From positions 1 to 64,000 of the forward strand of contig JAMCPG010000034.1 of assembly GCA_023379845.1 (NCBI GenBank): 64,000 bases of DNA, written 5' to 3'. The stretch is from Thermoplasmatota archaeon. Lineage in GTDB: Archaea; Thermoplasmatota; Thermoplasmata; Thermoplasmatales; Thermoplasmataceae. A program made the translations under genes and the position numbers. A model generated the notes under the pieces. It was not told the DNA's origin. It searched no databases and saw nothing but the letters and a program-made list of their open reading frames with translations. Shown one piece after another: positions 1-8,087 of the stretch. How positions within the stretch are numbered: the first letter of the stretch is position 1; each line of letters begins with the position of its first letter.

Positions 1-59
1 TTTCCATGATCGACATGCCCAATTGTTACTAAATTTATATGTGGTTTTTGTCCTGCCAT
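1..59 (-). CDS. tuf: Elongation factor 1-alpha (aEF-1A), 5' end only
   Basis: Only the first 19 codons are inside the window. They read MAGQKPHINLVTIGHVDHGK, the standard N-terminus of archaeal EF-1A, ending in the first part of the G1 P-loop (GHVDHGKS/T). The protein is the GTPase that delivers aminoacyl-tRNA to the ribosome. The start is ATG at 59, preceded by an SD-like GGTGA at 66-70. A TATA-like TATAAG lies near 101-108 on the other side, so this gene probably has a short leader rather than a leaderless mRNA. The gene continues to the left of the window. The assignment is firm despite the short length because this N-terminus is nearly invariant. Confidence 0.9.
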   Translation of the reverse strand, partial: MAGQKPHINLVTIGHVDHG

Positions 60-100
60 TAGTATTCACCGTTGTGACTTTCCATACGAGATATAGAACG

Positions 101-108
101 CATATAAG
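101..108 (-). promoter_or_regulatory. TATA box of the aEF-1A gene
   Basis: On the minus strand this reads CTTATATG, about 45 bp before the ATG at 59. Transcription would start near 75-80, leaving a leader of about 20 nt with a GGTGA ribosome binding site. Prediction from sequence only. Confidence 0.5.
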
Positions 109-171
109 GATTTTCTGAGCGCTGCTCACAAACCCACTTCTCAGAATTCCGCTTTCGGAAGAAGAGTGTAA

Positions 172-357
172 TTTACTGGGGAAGAACAGATTATCAGATA
201 TCACAGATTATTAAAGAAACGCAACACTCTTAATAAATGTTATAAAGATGTTGATCAAGAATGGTGGTCTAAGCATCCTAATCGACCATTTCAGATAATT
301 GTAATCAAGCTTCCTTTAGAGGATGTTTGTATAATAGCTGTAGACATAGTAGAATAA
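172..357 (+). pseudogene. Open frame without a start codon, possible gene remnant
   Basis: A 61-codon open frame runs from just after a TAA at 169 to a TAA at 355. It encodes a coherent-looking peptide with the stretches TGEEQIIRYHRLLKKRN and EWWSKHPNRPFQIIVIKLP, but it contains no ATG, GTG or TTG at its beginning. The residue mix (basic and aromatic N-terminal half, hydrophobic C-terminal half) looks protein-like rather than random. No family was recognised. The likely explanation is the 3' end of a decayed gene, but chance in AT-rich DNA cannot be excluded. The rest of 60-490 is AT-rich with no other supportable gene. Confidence 0.3.
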
Positions 358-490
358 AGGTAGGAAAGCCTGAAAATAAGGTTGTAAGAAATTTGCAAAT
401 ACGATTTATCTTCAGTGAATTTTATTCATTACCATAAAAATATTGGAAAAAAAATGAAAATAAATAAAAAAGTTGGTTTAAAAAAATTAA

Positions 491-1114
491 TTATGGAGCG
501 GACTTAATATGAGCCGCAACAGCCGTCATTCCACCATAAGCTGAAGCTGCCATTGCCAGAAATACTACAACGAAGAATATTATCAATATGATATTCGCCA
601 GCATGGGGCTTTTTGTCTTTGAAGGAAGTATGTCGTATATCAGGCTCACAGGGTAAACCAGGAAACCGAATACTCCGTATCCAATGAACAATATGAATGT
701 TTCCAGCGCGTCAGCCGACGATGGTAGGCTGTTTATGTACCCATTGTATCCGTACACTATCGCGAGAAGACCAATTGCCAGAGCAAATATTCCTGGGAAC
801 TGGAGCTTGTAATCTCTTAGAACGGATATTGCGTACAGGAGTGTTACCATGCCAAGCAGCAGGAACGGATCTCCGTAGAATATGTTGTAACTCCCAGGAA
901 GAGGCCAGACAAATTCCTGGAACAGGCCGATCATTAATATTACACTACCTAGAATAAGTAGCGGAAAACCGGCTGGTGCCATTGCAACTCTCAAGTTTTT
1001 AGTTCCATTCTTTCTGTATTCAAGGTAAACATAGGCTATGGTATATAGCGTCAAGACGCTGACCAATGTCACCAAAAAATACTCCAATGCCAAATCATCT
1101 ATGAATCCTGCCAT
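491..1114 (-). CDS. DUF981-type integral membrane protein
   Basis: A 207-residue very hydrophobic protein with about six predicted membrane segments (roughly residues 12-30, 45-66, 80-97, 107-124, 137-160 and 173-196) and few charged residues. Length and pattern, including the GLFQEFVWPLPGSYNI segment after the second helix, fit the DUF981 family of archaeal membrane proteins, whose function is unknown. It is monocistronic, and a TATA-like AATAAAAAG about 25 bp before the ATG on the minus strand suggests a leaderless mRNA. The neighbours do not suggest a role. The family call is from memory of sequence character, so moderate confidence. Confidence 0.65.
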   Translation of the reverse strand: MAGFIDDLALEYFLVTLVSVLTLYTIAYVYLEYRKNGTKNLRVAMAPAGFPLLILGSVILMIGLFQEFVWPLPGSYNIFYGDPFLLLGMVTLLYAISVLRDYKLQFPGIFALAIGLLAIVYGYNGYINSLPSSADALETFILFIGYGVFGFLVYPVSLIYDILPSKTKSPMLANIILIIFFVVVFLAMAASAYGGMTAVAAHIKSAP

Positions 1115-1402
1115 ATTTTTTCAACCAGCAATTCTTTTTATTGTATTAAAATGCTGACCTTACCTACAAGCATTCTTCTTTATTGATTCACAATATCTGC
1201 CGTCATTGCCTATCTGGCCAAGAAACATGGTGTTGGGTACTGAACATGTGCGCGAAAATCACTTGATGCCATAATTCTTTTGCATTTTCAGGGTTTTTAT
1301 AACATGAGAATTAACTTTACCTAACTTTGTCCTTAACTGTTAACCTATAGATCAATATTTACCGGCGTTAGTTTTTCATACGTTCCCCGCATTCGGTAAA
1401 AA

Positions 1403-2182
1403 ATGGTTCTCGAAAGATTGTATGTGATTCCACACGGGGATGAAATCCTGGACCGCCCAAACCAGGATAGCCGGAGAATGAATGATGCAATTACAGCGAT
1501 GGTCTCAGGAGATTCATCTGACACCATTGCTATAATCTCCCCTCATTCACTGATGCTTTCAGATAGAGTTGCAATTATCGACACTGAGAACACAAGCGGA
1601 GCGTATGATATCAAGACAGGCAAGCTAAGCATGAAATGCATTATCGACAGGCCTATTTCGAGGAGGCTTAAGACCTTGGCCGGAGATCTGGCAGAATTGG
1701 CTGGATTCGTAACTTCTACTGGCCCGTTGTCCGATTTTCCTCTGGATTTTGGCAGCCTCATCCCTCTCTCCTTCTTCGTTCAGAGGAAGATTGTCCTGAT
1801 GGGGCAGCCCAGACCAACAAGCACCGAAGGGATGTTTGAGTTTGGAAAGGTTCTTTTTGATTGGGCAAAGGATGCTGACATAAAATTGAGCGTTATATTC
1901 AGCGCAGATCAGGCACATACTCATGCAGTGGACGGGCCATATGGGTACTCCGAAGAGTCAGATACCTATGACGCTGAAGTGAGGTCAGCCATTGAAAAAA
2001 ATGATTTCAGCAAAATCAGGGGTTTTGATCCGGAATTTATAGGCAAGGCAAAACCGGACAGTTTCTGGAACATGGTTGCATTGGCTGGTTTCCTTGATAA
2101 ATCAAAGATGAAAATGAGGGTCAATTATTATTATGTGGAACATTACTTCGGAATGCTGGCAGCAAGTCTAAAAAACCTATAA
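1403..2182 (+). CDS. Class III extradiol dioxygenase (LigB/MEMO-like) domain protein
   Basis: A 259-residue soluble protein. The N-terminal VIPHGDEIL, the ISPHSLMLSD segment near residue 50 and the SADQAHTHA segment near residue 170 resemble the LigB fold, where the equivalent histidines bind metal in extradiol ring-cleavage dioxygenases and in the MEMO family. The C-terminal NMVALAGFLD and the YYVEHYFGM ending also fit this fold. No aromatic degradation genes lie nearby, so a true dioxygenase role is doubtful and a MEMO-like role is equally possible. The start is the ATG at 1403. The upstream region (1115-1402) has AT-rich promoter-like DNA and an 11-bp palindrome TTAACTGTTAA at 1330-1340 but no gene. 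Confidence 0.65.
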   Translation: MVLERLYVIPHGDEILDRPNQDSRRMNDAITAMVSGDSSDTIAIISPHSLMLSDRVAIIDTENTSGAYDIKTGKLSMKCIIDRPISRRLKTLAGDLAELAGFVTSTGPLSDFPLDFGSLIPLSFFVQRKIVLMGQPRPTSTEGMFEFGKVLFDWAKDADIKLSVIFSADQAHTHAVDGPYGYSEESDTYDAEVRSAIEKNDFSKIRGFDPEFIGKAKPDSFWNMVALAGFLDKSKMKMRVNYYYVEHYFGMLAASLKNL

Positions 2183-2218
2183 GAGAATCTTAAATAATTT
2201 GGTAATCTCTCGATAAGC

Positions 2219-2323
2219 ATGGAAGGAGAGACTAAAATAGTATTGCTACTTGTGTTTTCTGCAGTGGTAACGGCAATATTTGGTTATTTAGTTGTAGGTG
2301 GGTATCTTCTCTGGTCCCCGTAG
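2219..2323 (+). CDS. Small single-span membrane protein (34 aa)
   Basis: An ATG-started frame of 34 codons, below the size normally annotated. It begins MEGETKIVLLLVF, forms one uninterrupted membrane helix (about residues 7-31) and ends GYLLWSP. TTAAATAA at 2190-2197 sits about 25 bp before the ATG, the expected spacing for a leaderless mRNA here. It ends ten bases before the ATG of the PGI/PMI gene and may be cotranscribed with it. Compact membrane proteins of this shape often act as accessory subunits or regulators of membrane complexes, but nothing shows which. It is supported by promoter placement and composition, not by recognised homology. Confidence 0.55.
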   Translation: MEGETKIVLLLVFSAVVTAIFGYLVVGGYLLWSP

Positions 2324-2332
2324 GTATATTAT

Positions 2333-3247
2333 ATGTTGGATGAACTGAAGAACCTTAAGGAACAGCTCCTGTTTCAGGAAAAATTCGAACAAGGTTATTT
2401 TAAGAATATTGTTATTGCAGGAATGGGTGGTTCGGGAATTGCAGGCTCAATATTTTCTGAAATTTACGATGAATCCCCGGTTGAAGTTGTTTCCGATTAC
2501 ACAATTCCAAGTTATGTCAATTCAGACACCCTTTTTATTGCAATCAGTTATTCCGGAAACACAGAAGAGACTATTTCCGCTTATAGGGAAGCCGAGAGAA
2601 GAGGGGCACAAACAGCAGCAATCACTTCTGGTGGAACAATTGGCAAGATATGCCGCAATTCTCTCATAATTCCAGGTGGACTTCAACCCAGATCTGCCCT
2701 GGGATACATGCTTGTTCCTCTCATTTCATCGCTGATGCATGACCATTCAAAAGACCTGAGGGAAGCATCAAAGGTCGTCGAAAATTTGGATATGATGAAC
2801 GACAGGATAAAAGAGGAGGCTGCAGGCCTTGTAAAAGCCAAAAAGCTTCCGGTAATCATGGGTTTCAAGCCTTTCAAGTCAGTTGCATACAGGTGGCAGA
2901 CTCAGTTCAATGAGAATTCTAAGCTGCTGGCATTCAGCGCCTCGTTCCCCGAGCTCGATCATAACCAGATAATGGCGCTTGAAAGCAGTTACGGAAAGGA
3001 AAACCTTGCCTTTTACTACTTTTCAGGCTCTTCAGGCAAAGTGAGAGAAAGGATAAAGTTCACAATAGATCTAACGGGAATAGAGGCAAAGCAGATTCCT
3101 GTCGAAGGCAGTTCAAGAATCGCCCAGATTATGCACCTCGTGCATTACGGGGATTATTTTACCTACTATGCTGCTCTGGAGAGAAAAATAGAGCCGAGAG
3201 ATGTAACAACAATAGAAAAGCTGAAGAAGCTCCTTTCCCAGTTCTAG
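2333..3247 (+). CDS. Bifunctional phosphoglucose/phosphomannose isomerase
   Basis: A 304-residue SIS-domain protein of the archaeal PGI/PMI family, which interconverts glucose 6-phosphate or mannose 6-phosphate with fructose 6-phosphate in the cytosol. The first SIS half has IAGMGGSGIAG at about residues 28-38 and the phosphate-binding SYSGNTEET at 72-80. The conserved FNENSK and LDHNQIM segments in the second half carry the catalytic Glu and His expected for this family. Length is normal (about 300). The start at 2333 fits the usual N-terminus of the family. It overlaps the 3' end of the convergent NFACT gene by four bases. With the FBP aldolase/phosphatase at 34.3 kb it supports gluconeogenesis and mannose supply for glycosylation. 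Confidence 0.92.
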   Translation: MLDELKNLKEQLLFQEKFEQGYFKNIVIAGMGGSGIAGSIFSEIYDESPVEVVSDYTIPSYVNSDTLFIAISYSGNTEETISAYREAERRGAQTAAITSGGTIGKICRNSLIIPGGLQPRSALGYMLVPLISSLMHDHSKDLREASKVVENLDMMNDRIKEEAAGLVKAKKLPVIMGFKPFKSVAYRWQTQFNENSKLLAFSASFPELDHNQIMALESSYGKENLAFYYFSGSSGKVRERIKFTIDLTGIEAKQIPVEGSSRIAQIMHLVHYGDYFTYYAALERKIEPRDVTTIEKLKKLLSQF

Positions 3248-5070
3248 ACTATATCAGATGTACCCGGAGGAAGGAGCCTCTCAATCTCTTCAAGACTCGT
3301 CTCCAGTTCCTCCCGGATCTTCCTGGCAACTTCATCTCGCCTAGTCTTTCCCGGCATAATCTCGATCAATTTTCCCTGAGATTCAAAAGGGATCGGAGAT
3401 ACCATTGGTAAAATCTCTCCCGAATAGTTTATTTTGCCCAGGTAAAGATGCATTGGCAGGTCAAAAAAATAGTTTCTCTTTCCCCTGATGACCCATGAAC
3501 CAGATGTTACGTATTCACCAGATTCAGCTGTTTTTGAAACCTGCTCTGGGTAGACCCAATAGGCAGATCCGGAAAGTTGACCTGCAGGCCAGGCCCGGGA
3601 AAAGCATACCGCAAATTGGCATGATTCCCTTGCACTTATCTCGGATGGCCTGGTTGTATCCGTACCTTTTACTATTGTGCTTGGAGCTCCGTAAAGATCT
3701 GCGTGGACATAAAGATCGAACTGCTTCATATGTTTTTTTACTACTTTTTCATTGGATTTCCTGTCCTTTCCTGCTAGGACAAGGTTTCCTTCTGATGTGA
3801 AGAACCACCGATAGGTTTCGAACCAGAAGGTTTTCCTCATTTTTTTCCTCTGCGCTTTCTGTGCAGGAACAACCTGCTTCCTTGCCTCTTCTATCGCCTT
3901 CTCTGCCCCTTCTATCTTGGCATGAAAATCTTTTGCTTCCTGGAATGCGATGTTACCGTTTTCAGACGGTTTCCTGTTATACTGGAGGTCGAGGATGTTG
4001 CCATTCAGATCGACCTGGCAGCGCTTTCTTGCAGGATCTATTGAAATAACTGTACACCCTGGGAACAGTTTAAAGTCCTTAACTACCCTGTTCTCCTGGT
4101 TTCTTATCGCTTCAATGACCACTTCAATGGATTTAAGGTTTGAAAATATGAATTCTCCCTGCTTCCTAAATTTCTCTGAATTGGATTTGAATTCTTCTAT
4201 ACTCTTCTCGATAGACCTTATCCTCTTCTGCATTGGAGACTCTTTAGCCTCCCCTTCCGGGTAATTCTGCAGATAATAGTCAAGGGCTTCGGCAAATGAA
4301 TCAAATACTCTTTCCGGCTCTTCCTGAAGATGATTCAGAATCACCGGAGAGACTATGTCACTCTTAGAGTAAAGAAATCCTCTGTTATTTCTTGATTCCT
4401 GCAGAATTCCGGATATTGCATTTCTCAGGTCATCAATACGTGCAAACGATGCAGCCTGGGTGTTCTTGTCCAAGCCCATCCGGAACGCAACCTCCTCAGC
4501 CATTTCTCCTCCAAGATTAAAACGAGTGGCAAGTGTCTGCACTATGTTTGCCTTGCTGTTGCGCAATATCAGGGCGCAGCCTTCTGGGTCGAGAATAGTT
4601 GGATCATGAGATTCCGGCGGGTTATATGGCGAGCCTCGTGCTATAGTCCTGTTTTTCCATTCACGCTGATTGTAGGCGAATTTTATGATATTATCCTGCA
4701 AAACTATAAGATTGCCTTCCCTGAAGACCTCAAGTATGACTTTTAGGCCTCCGGATAAATCCATTCCAAGTATCCTGTCAAAGTTTATCTGGTAAATTGA
4801 AATTATTTTCCTGTCTTCAAGCATGCTCCGCAGGGTCATTGCCATGTTAGAGGGTGTTTCAGGCGTTTGAACATCATGAAATGCGATTCCCTTGGACAGT
4901 GATAGGAAAAGGGACCTCCTCTTGACATCGCTCCTGTATATCTGGAAAATGAATTCGTCCTGTGACACCTGGTGTATCTTCTTTATGAATGAGCCGGAAA
5001 TTTCGTCCTGGTAGCAGTTCACAAAAGCATAGATGTCCAGTGAAGATTCTTTGTATTTCATGCATAGCAC
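3244..5070 (-). CDS. NFACT-family ribosome quality-control protein (Rqc2/RqcH homologue)
   Basis: A 608-residue protein with NFACT architecture: an N-terminal NFACT-N domain (GMDLSGGLKVILEVFREGNL near residue 105), helix-hairpin-helix and coiled-coil segments (about 190-420, rich in Lys and Glu), and a C-terminal NFACT-R domain with FETYRWFFTSEGNLVLAGKD and a following HADLYGAPSTIVK. Rqc2/RqcH proteins bind stalled 50S-peptidyl-tRNA complexes and can recruit tRNA for C-terminal tailing; archaeal members are presumed to act likewise. The frame opens with GTG at 5070, but ATG at 5061 (MKYKESSLDIYAF) is the better start, with AT-rich promoter sequence at a suitable distance. Monocistronic; its 3' end overlaps PGI/PMI. 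Confidence 0.88.
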   Translation of the reverse strand: MLCMKYKESSLDIYAFVNCYQDEISGSFIKKIHQVSQDEFIFQIYRSDVKRRSLFLSLSKGIAFHDVQTPETPSNMAMTLRSMLEDRKIISIYQINFDRILGMDLSGGLKVILEVFREGNLIVLQDNIIKFAYNQREWKNRTIARGSPYNPPESHDPTILDPEGCALILRNSKANIVQTLATRFNLGGEMAEEVAFRMGLDKNTQAASFARIDDLRNAISGILQESRNNRGFLYSKSDIVSPVILNHLQEEPERVFDSFAEALDYYLQNYPEGEAKESPMQKRIRSIEKSIEEFKSNSEKFRKQGEFIFSNLKSIEVVIEAIRNQENRVVKDFKLFPGCTVISIDPARKRCQVDLNGNILDLQYNRKPSENGNIAFQEAKDFHAKIEGAEKAIEEARKQVVPAQKAQRKKMRKTFWFETYRWFFTSEGNLVLAGKDRKSNEKVVKKHMKQFDLYVHADLYGAPSTIVKGTDTTRPSEISARESCQFAVCFSRAWPAGQLSGSAYWVYPEQVSKTAESGEYVTSGSWVIRGKRNYFFDLPMHLYLGKINYSGEILPMVSPIPFESQGKLIEIMPGKTRRDEVARKIREELETSLEEIERLLPPGTSDIV

Positions 5071-5209
5071 CCGTTGCCTTGATTACAAGAACCCTTATTT
5101 CATGCAGCATATTAATGAGGGCATCAAAACAGTCTCGTATAAAGCAGCATCTTATTATCGCTCTATCTGCATCGTAAATCTTATTTGCTACCTATTATGG
5201 GCAACTTGC

Positions 5210-5686
5210 ATGAAGAAGCTACTAGTTGCCCTGCACGTTCCGCTTGACGATGTAACAGAGGGCCATTTTTCGGGTAGAATGGTTTCTGCAGGCTTCAATG
5301 TCGTATATATAAATGCTGGCCCAAGTCAGGAGGATGAATTGGATAAGATTGCTTCTGAATCTCCAGGCTGCCTTATTCTGACCTCAGGATCGGTAATTAC
5401 AGCGGCTTTGGTTGATTCCTTGAAGTACCGTCATGTCGGCACCGTAATTGCGATCAATCCACTTTGGAATGATTCTCTGAAGCCATTGTTATCTTCGGTA
5501 GAGGCAAGCTTGATCATATTCACCGATGCACCTGATCTTTCAAATGTACGGATGCATGCGATGAAATACCATGATCGTATCGCTAGGTCCAGAATACATT
5601 ATCTGAGGTCGAACGCAATAAAGACATTGCTGGAACACCCCGACAGGATAATTAAATCGTTGGAGGAAACCCTTGACGCAAAATGA
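5210..5686 (+). CDS. Hypothetical protein, reduced alpha/beta-hydrolase-like fold
   Basis: A 158-residue protein beginning MKKLLVALHVPLDDV. The frame is open further upstream, but TTATTTGCTA at 5181-5190 sits about 25 bp before the ATG at 5210, which fixes this start as leaderless. Alternating beta and alpha segments, CLILTSGSVITAALVDSL around residue 55-72, a VIAINPLWN strand and LIIFTDAPD resemble a very short alpha/beta hydrolase, with a TSGS where GxSxG would be. The catalytic serine position and histidine are not convincing, so it may be a non-catalytic relative. It overlaps the next gene by 14 bases and is probably cotranscribed with that thioesterase. Confidence 0.6.
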   Translation: MKKLLVALHVPLDDVTEGHFSGRMVSAGFNVVYINAGPSQEDELDKIASESPGCLILTSGSVITAALVDSLKYRHVGTVIAINPLWNDSLKPLLSSVEASLIIFTDAPDLSNVRMHAMKYHDRIARSRIHYLRSNAIKTLLEHPDRIIKSLEETLDAK

Positions 5687-6083
5687 TTTGATTGACAGGC
5701 TGGATATACAGGTAAGATACGCAGACATTGATTCATATGGACACGTGAACAATGCGGTTTTTCTCTCTTATTTTGAATTGGGCAGGATTAATTTCCTCAG
5801 GAAGCATTTTTCCGAGAAAAGCATTGAAGGCATGAGCATTGTTGTTGCAAGAGTGGAAGTCGATTATTTAAGTGAGGTAAAGCTGGATGATGAACTGGTC
5901 TGCGAAACATGGATATCTGCTGTGGGAAGGACAAGCGTGGTGTTTGAATCTGTCCTCAGAAAAAGATATATAGACGCTGCTAGGGCCAAAATAACAATGG
6001 TTCACCTTGATAAGCATGGGCGCCCCGAACTGCTCCCGGAACATTACCGGGCACTGATCAATCAAGTGGGAAGCATGACATAG
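5673..6083 (+). CDS. Acyl-CoA thioesterase, 4HBT hot-dog family
   Basis: A 136-residue hot-dog fold protein. The motif RYADIDSYGHVNN at residues 15-27 is the 4-hydroxybenzoyl-CoA thioesterase signature, with Asp18 at the usual catalytic position. Such enzymes hydrolyse acyl-CoA thioesters in the cytosol. The only start that keeps this motif in a normal-length protein is TTG at 5673, supported by an SD GGAGG at 5662-5666, and it overlaps the upstream stop by 14 bases, so translation is likely coupled. The 3' end overlaps the convergent membrane protein gene by 22 bases. The substrate is unknown. Confidence 0.85.
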   Translation: MTQNDLIDRLDIQVRYADIDSYGHVNNAVFLSYFELGRINFLRKHFSEKSIEGMSIVVARVEVDYLSEVKLDDELVCETWISAVGRTSVVFESVLRKRYIDAARAKITMVHLDKHGRPELLPEHYRALINQVGSMT

Positions 6084-6691
6084 GGTATCCAGCCGGGTAT
6101 GGGAGGAGAAAAGTACACCATGTCAAATAGCGAAAGGTGAATAATCAAGTCGAGATAGATAGAACCCCTTAGATATGCCAGAACACCGTAGAGAATTCCC
6201 ATGCTGAACATGTCCACAACGTACAACGGTGCATAGAGGCCCGGATATCCGCCCGGCTCAAAGATGATGTAGTTCATGTAAAGAAGCATGAAAAGGACAG
6301 CCTGTATAACCACCGCATATTCTCTCCTGATGTATCGAGAAAGCATGTTAAAGACGAGAAACCGGAAATTGATTTCGTCTATAATCGCAATTCCATAGAA
6401 CATGTCAAATGGAGAGAACTTGTTGAATGCGAAAATATAACCCCATATGAAAAGCGCTGTAACAAAAACCGTCCAGTCCTTGCTTTCAATATTTCTTAAT
6501 GCGTTCTTAACAAGTGCATGATCGCTACCTATCGTGATTATAAGAAGCAAAGGCACAATCAACAGATAAAGGTAATATAATGTGGCACTGAGATTCGGAT
6601 GAAGCATGAATCCTAGAAAAGAGTAAAAGAGAAGGTATACAACTGCTTCAGTCAGCAGAAATAATATGAAAGTCCTTTTCCCAGCTTGCAT
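6062..6691 (-). CDS. CPBP-like (Abi/CAAX protease family) membrane protein, degenerate
   Basis: A 209-residue protein with about six membrane segments. DEINFR at residues 105-110 matches the first motif of CPBP intramembrane proteases (EExxxR), and HLSLFD near 185-190 resembles the third motif. The second motif (FxxxH) has no histidine (FMLLYMNY), so activity is doubtful. It is the last gene of the terminal oxidase operon, overlapping the preceding membrane protein by 44 bases, so it is probably made with the respiratory complex and may help its membrane assembly. That role is inference from position only. Confidence 0.6.
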   Translation of the reverse strand: MQAGKRTFILFLLTEAVVYLLFYSFLGFMLHPNLSATLYYLYLLIVPLLLIITIGSDHALVKNALRNIESKDWTVFVTALFIWGYIFAFNKFSPFDMFYGIAIIDEINFRFLVFNMLSRYIRREYAVVIQAVLFMLLYMNYIIFEPGGYPGLYAPLYVVDMFSMGILYGVLAYLRGSIYLDLIIHLSLFDMVYFSPPIPGWIPYVMLPT

Positions 6692-8087
6692 TTACAACAA
6701 GAGATAGATTTGTGATATACCACATTATCGGTAGGCTCATGATGGTAAGAATGATGGACAGGTAAAATTGGGAAGCAAGGGTAAATGCGCTCCAGACAAG
6801 GATGTTGAAGGATGTCGCATAAAGCAGGACGATTCCTGACATTGAGAACATCATTGTGATATATTCCAGAAGAACAATCTTTTCCCTGATTGTATAGGCG
6901 CTGAAAGGAGTGGCTATTAATAAACCAGCGCCCAAACTGCTAAGATTCATGAGGACGTAATAGGCAGGAACCTCGGTGGCGAGCATCACGAGGCTCGGAA
7001 TGTACCATATTAGCAAAAGAAAGGTTGAAAGTAATATCCATATGAGAGAATGCCTGCCTGGCTTCCCGCTTTGAAGAATGCTTATCAGGTATGTTCCAAC
7101 AATAGCACCCTCGATGAACATGAGGAAGTTTATGCCAAAGAAAAAGGTTTCATCATGAACAAGACCTATAATAAGTCCATAAATCTCAATAAATGGTATG
7201 GAGAGTATGAAAACGTAACTCATTGCGCGTAGTATCATCCCTCTTTTAGCAGCAGGATCATGCAGCCTTATGAATCCCCTTCTGTGGCTCAGCAGGAGAA
7301 ACAGCGTCAATGTTGTCAGCAGCACAAGCACCAGGGACTCTACAAGCAACGGTATAACAATAATTGAAATCAGTAGAGCGGCAAGGCTTGGCATGACTGC
7401 CGTTATGGATTCGCACTGGCAGCCCAAAACGGCTCCGGCTCCTGAAAGTGCCGAGCTCAATCTGCCGCCGCCAGAATATGACCTGAATATCCAGAGATAG
7501 TTTTCGGCGATTGCGATCGATATCAATGGATAGATGAGCATTGTCGGCAGGCTGATTGTGAGCACAAGGGCAGGCGACTGGATTACTATTCCATCATAAA
7601 ACAGGAGAGGGACTCCAGCTGGCTGCTCATCACTATATATCGAGAACATGAGAATATGAGATGGTACGCCGGAATCCATTCGAATCAGGCTTGATACAAC
7701 AATCATGAAAAAGAAAACAAATGAAGAAGCCCCCAGCAGTTTCATCGTGTCTCTGCCCGATCTGCGAACGTGGAACGCTGCCAGAAGAGCAACAATCGCT
7801 GCCCAGGGAACAAAAAGGTAGGTGCCAAAGAGAAGTGCGCCGAGTGCGATATAAAATATGAAGACTGCATTTCCTGCAATCCTTGAGACACGAGGTGCCG
7901 GTATAAATATTAAGATCGGAGCAAGTAGCAATGCAACCTCAATACCAACAAAAACAGACCCAGTACCACTCCTGATAAAAATACCAGAATAGTTGATAAA
8001 GACAAGGAAGATGGCGACTATACCAGAGAAGAGTGCCAGGTACAATATATCCGGTTTTCGCGGACCGGTCATATAACTACGAACCAT
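6648..8087 (-). CDS. Polytopic membrane protein with a CxC motif in the oxidase operon
   Basis: A 479-residue protein with about twelve predicted membrane helices and short loops. No known family was recognised. Its most striking feature is GAVLGCQCESITAVMP in the middle of the protein, two cysteines one residue apart at a membrane segment edge, which is a plausible copper or redox site. It follows heme O synthase: ATG at 8087 gives a 19-base overlap, while ATG at 8072 gives a tight ATGA overlap with the upstream stop and may be the true start. Position in a seven-gene terminal oxidase operon suggests a role in oxidase maturation or electron input, which is inference. Confidence 0.7.
   Translation of the reverse strand: MVRSYMTGPRKPDILYLALFSGIVAIFLVFINYSGIFIRSGTGSVFVGIEVALLLAPILIFIPAPRVSRIAGNAVFIFYIALGALLFGTYLFVPWAAIVALLAAFHVRRSGRDTMKLLGASSFVFFFMIVVSSLIRMDSGVPSHILMFSIYSDEQPAGVPLLFYDGIVIQSPALVLTISLPTMLIYPLISIAIAENYLWIFRSYSGGGRLSSALSGAGAVLGCQCESITAVMPSLAALLISIIVIPLLVESLVLVLLTTLTLFLLLSHRRGFIRLHDPAAKRGMILRAMSYVFILSIPFIEIYGLIIGLVHDETFFFGINFLMFIEGAIVGTYLISILQSGKPGRHSLIWILLSTFLLLIWYIPSLVMLATEVPAYYVLMNLSSLGAGLLIATPFSAYTIREKIVLLEYITMMFSMSGIVLLYATSFNILVWSAFTLASQFYLSIILTIMSLPIMWYITNLSLVVNASWEKDFHIISAD

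Noticed and set aside
1330..1340. Palindrome TTAACTGTTAA before the LigB-like gene
   Set aside because: Too AT-rich and short to be informative in this composition, and too far (about 60 bp) from the start to link to the promoter.
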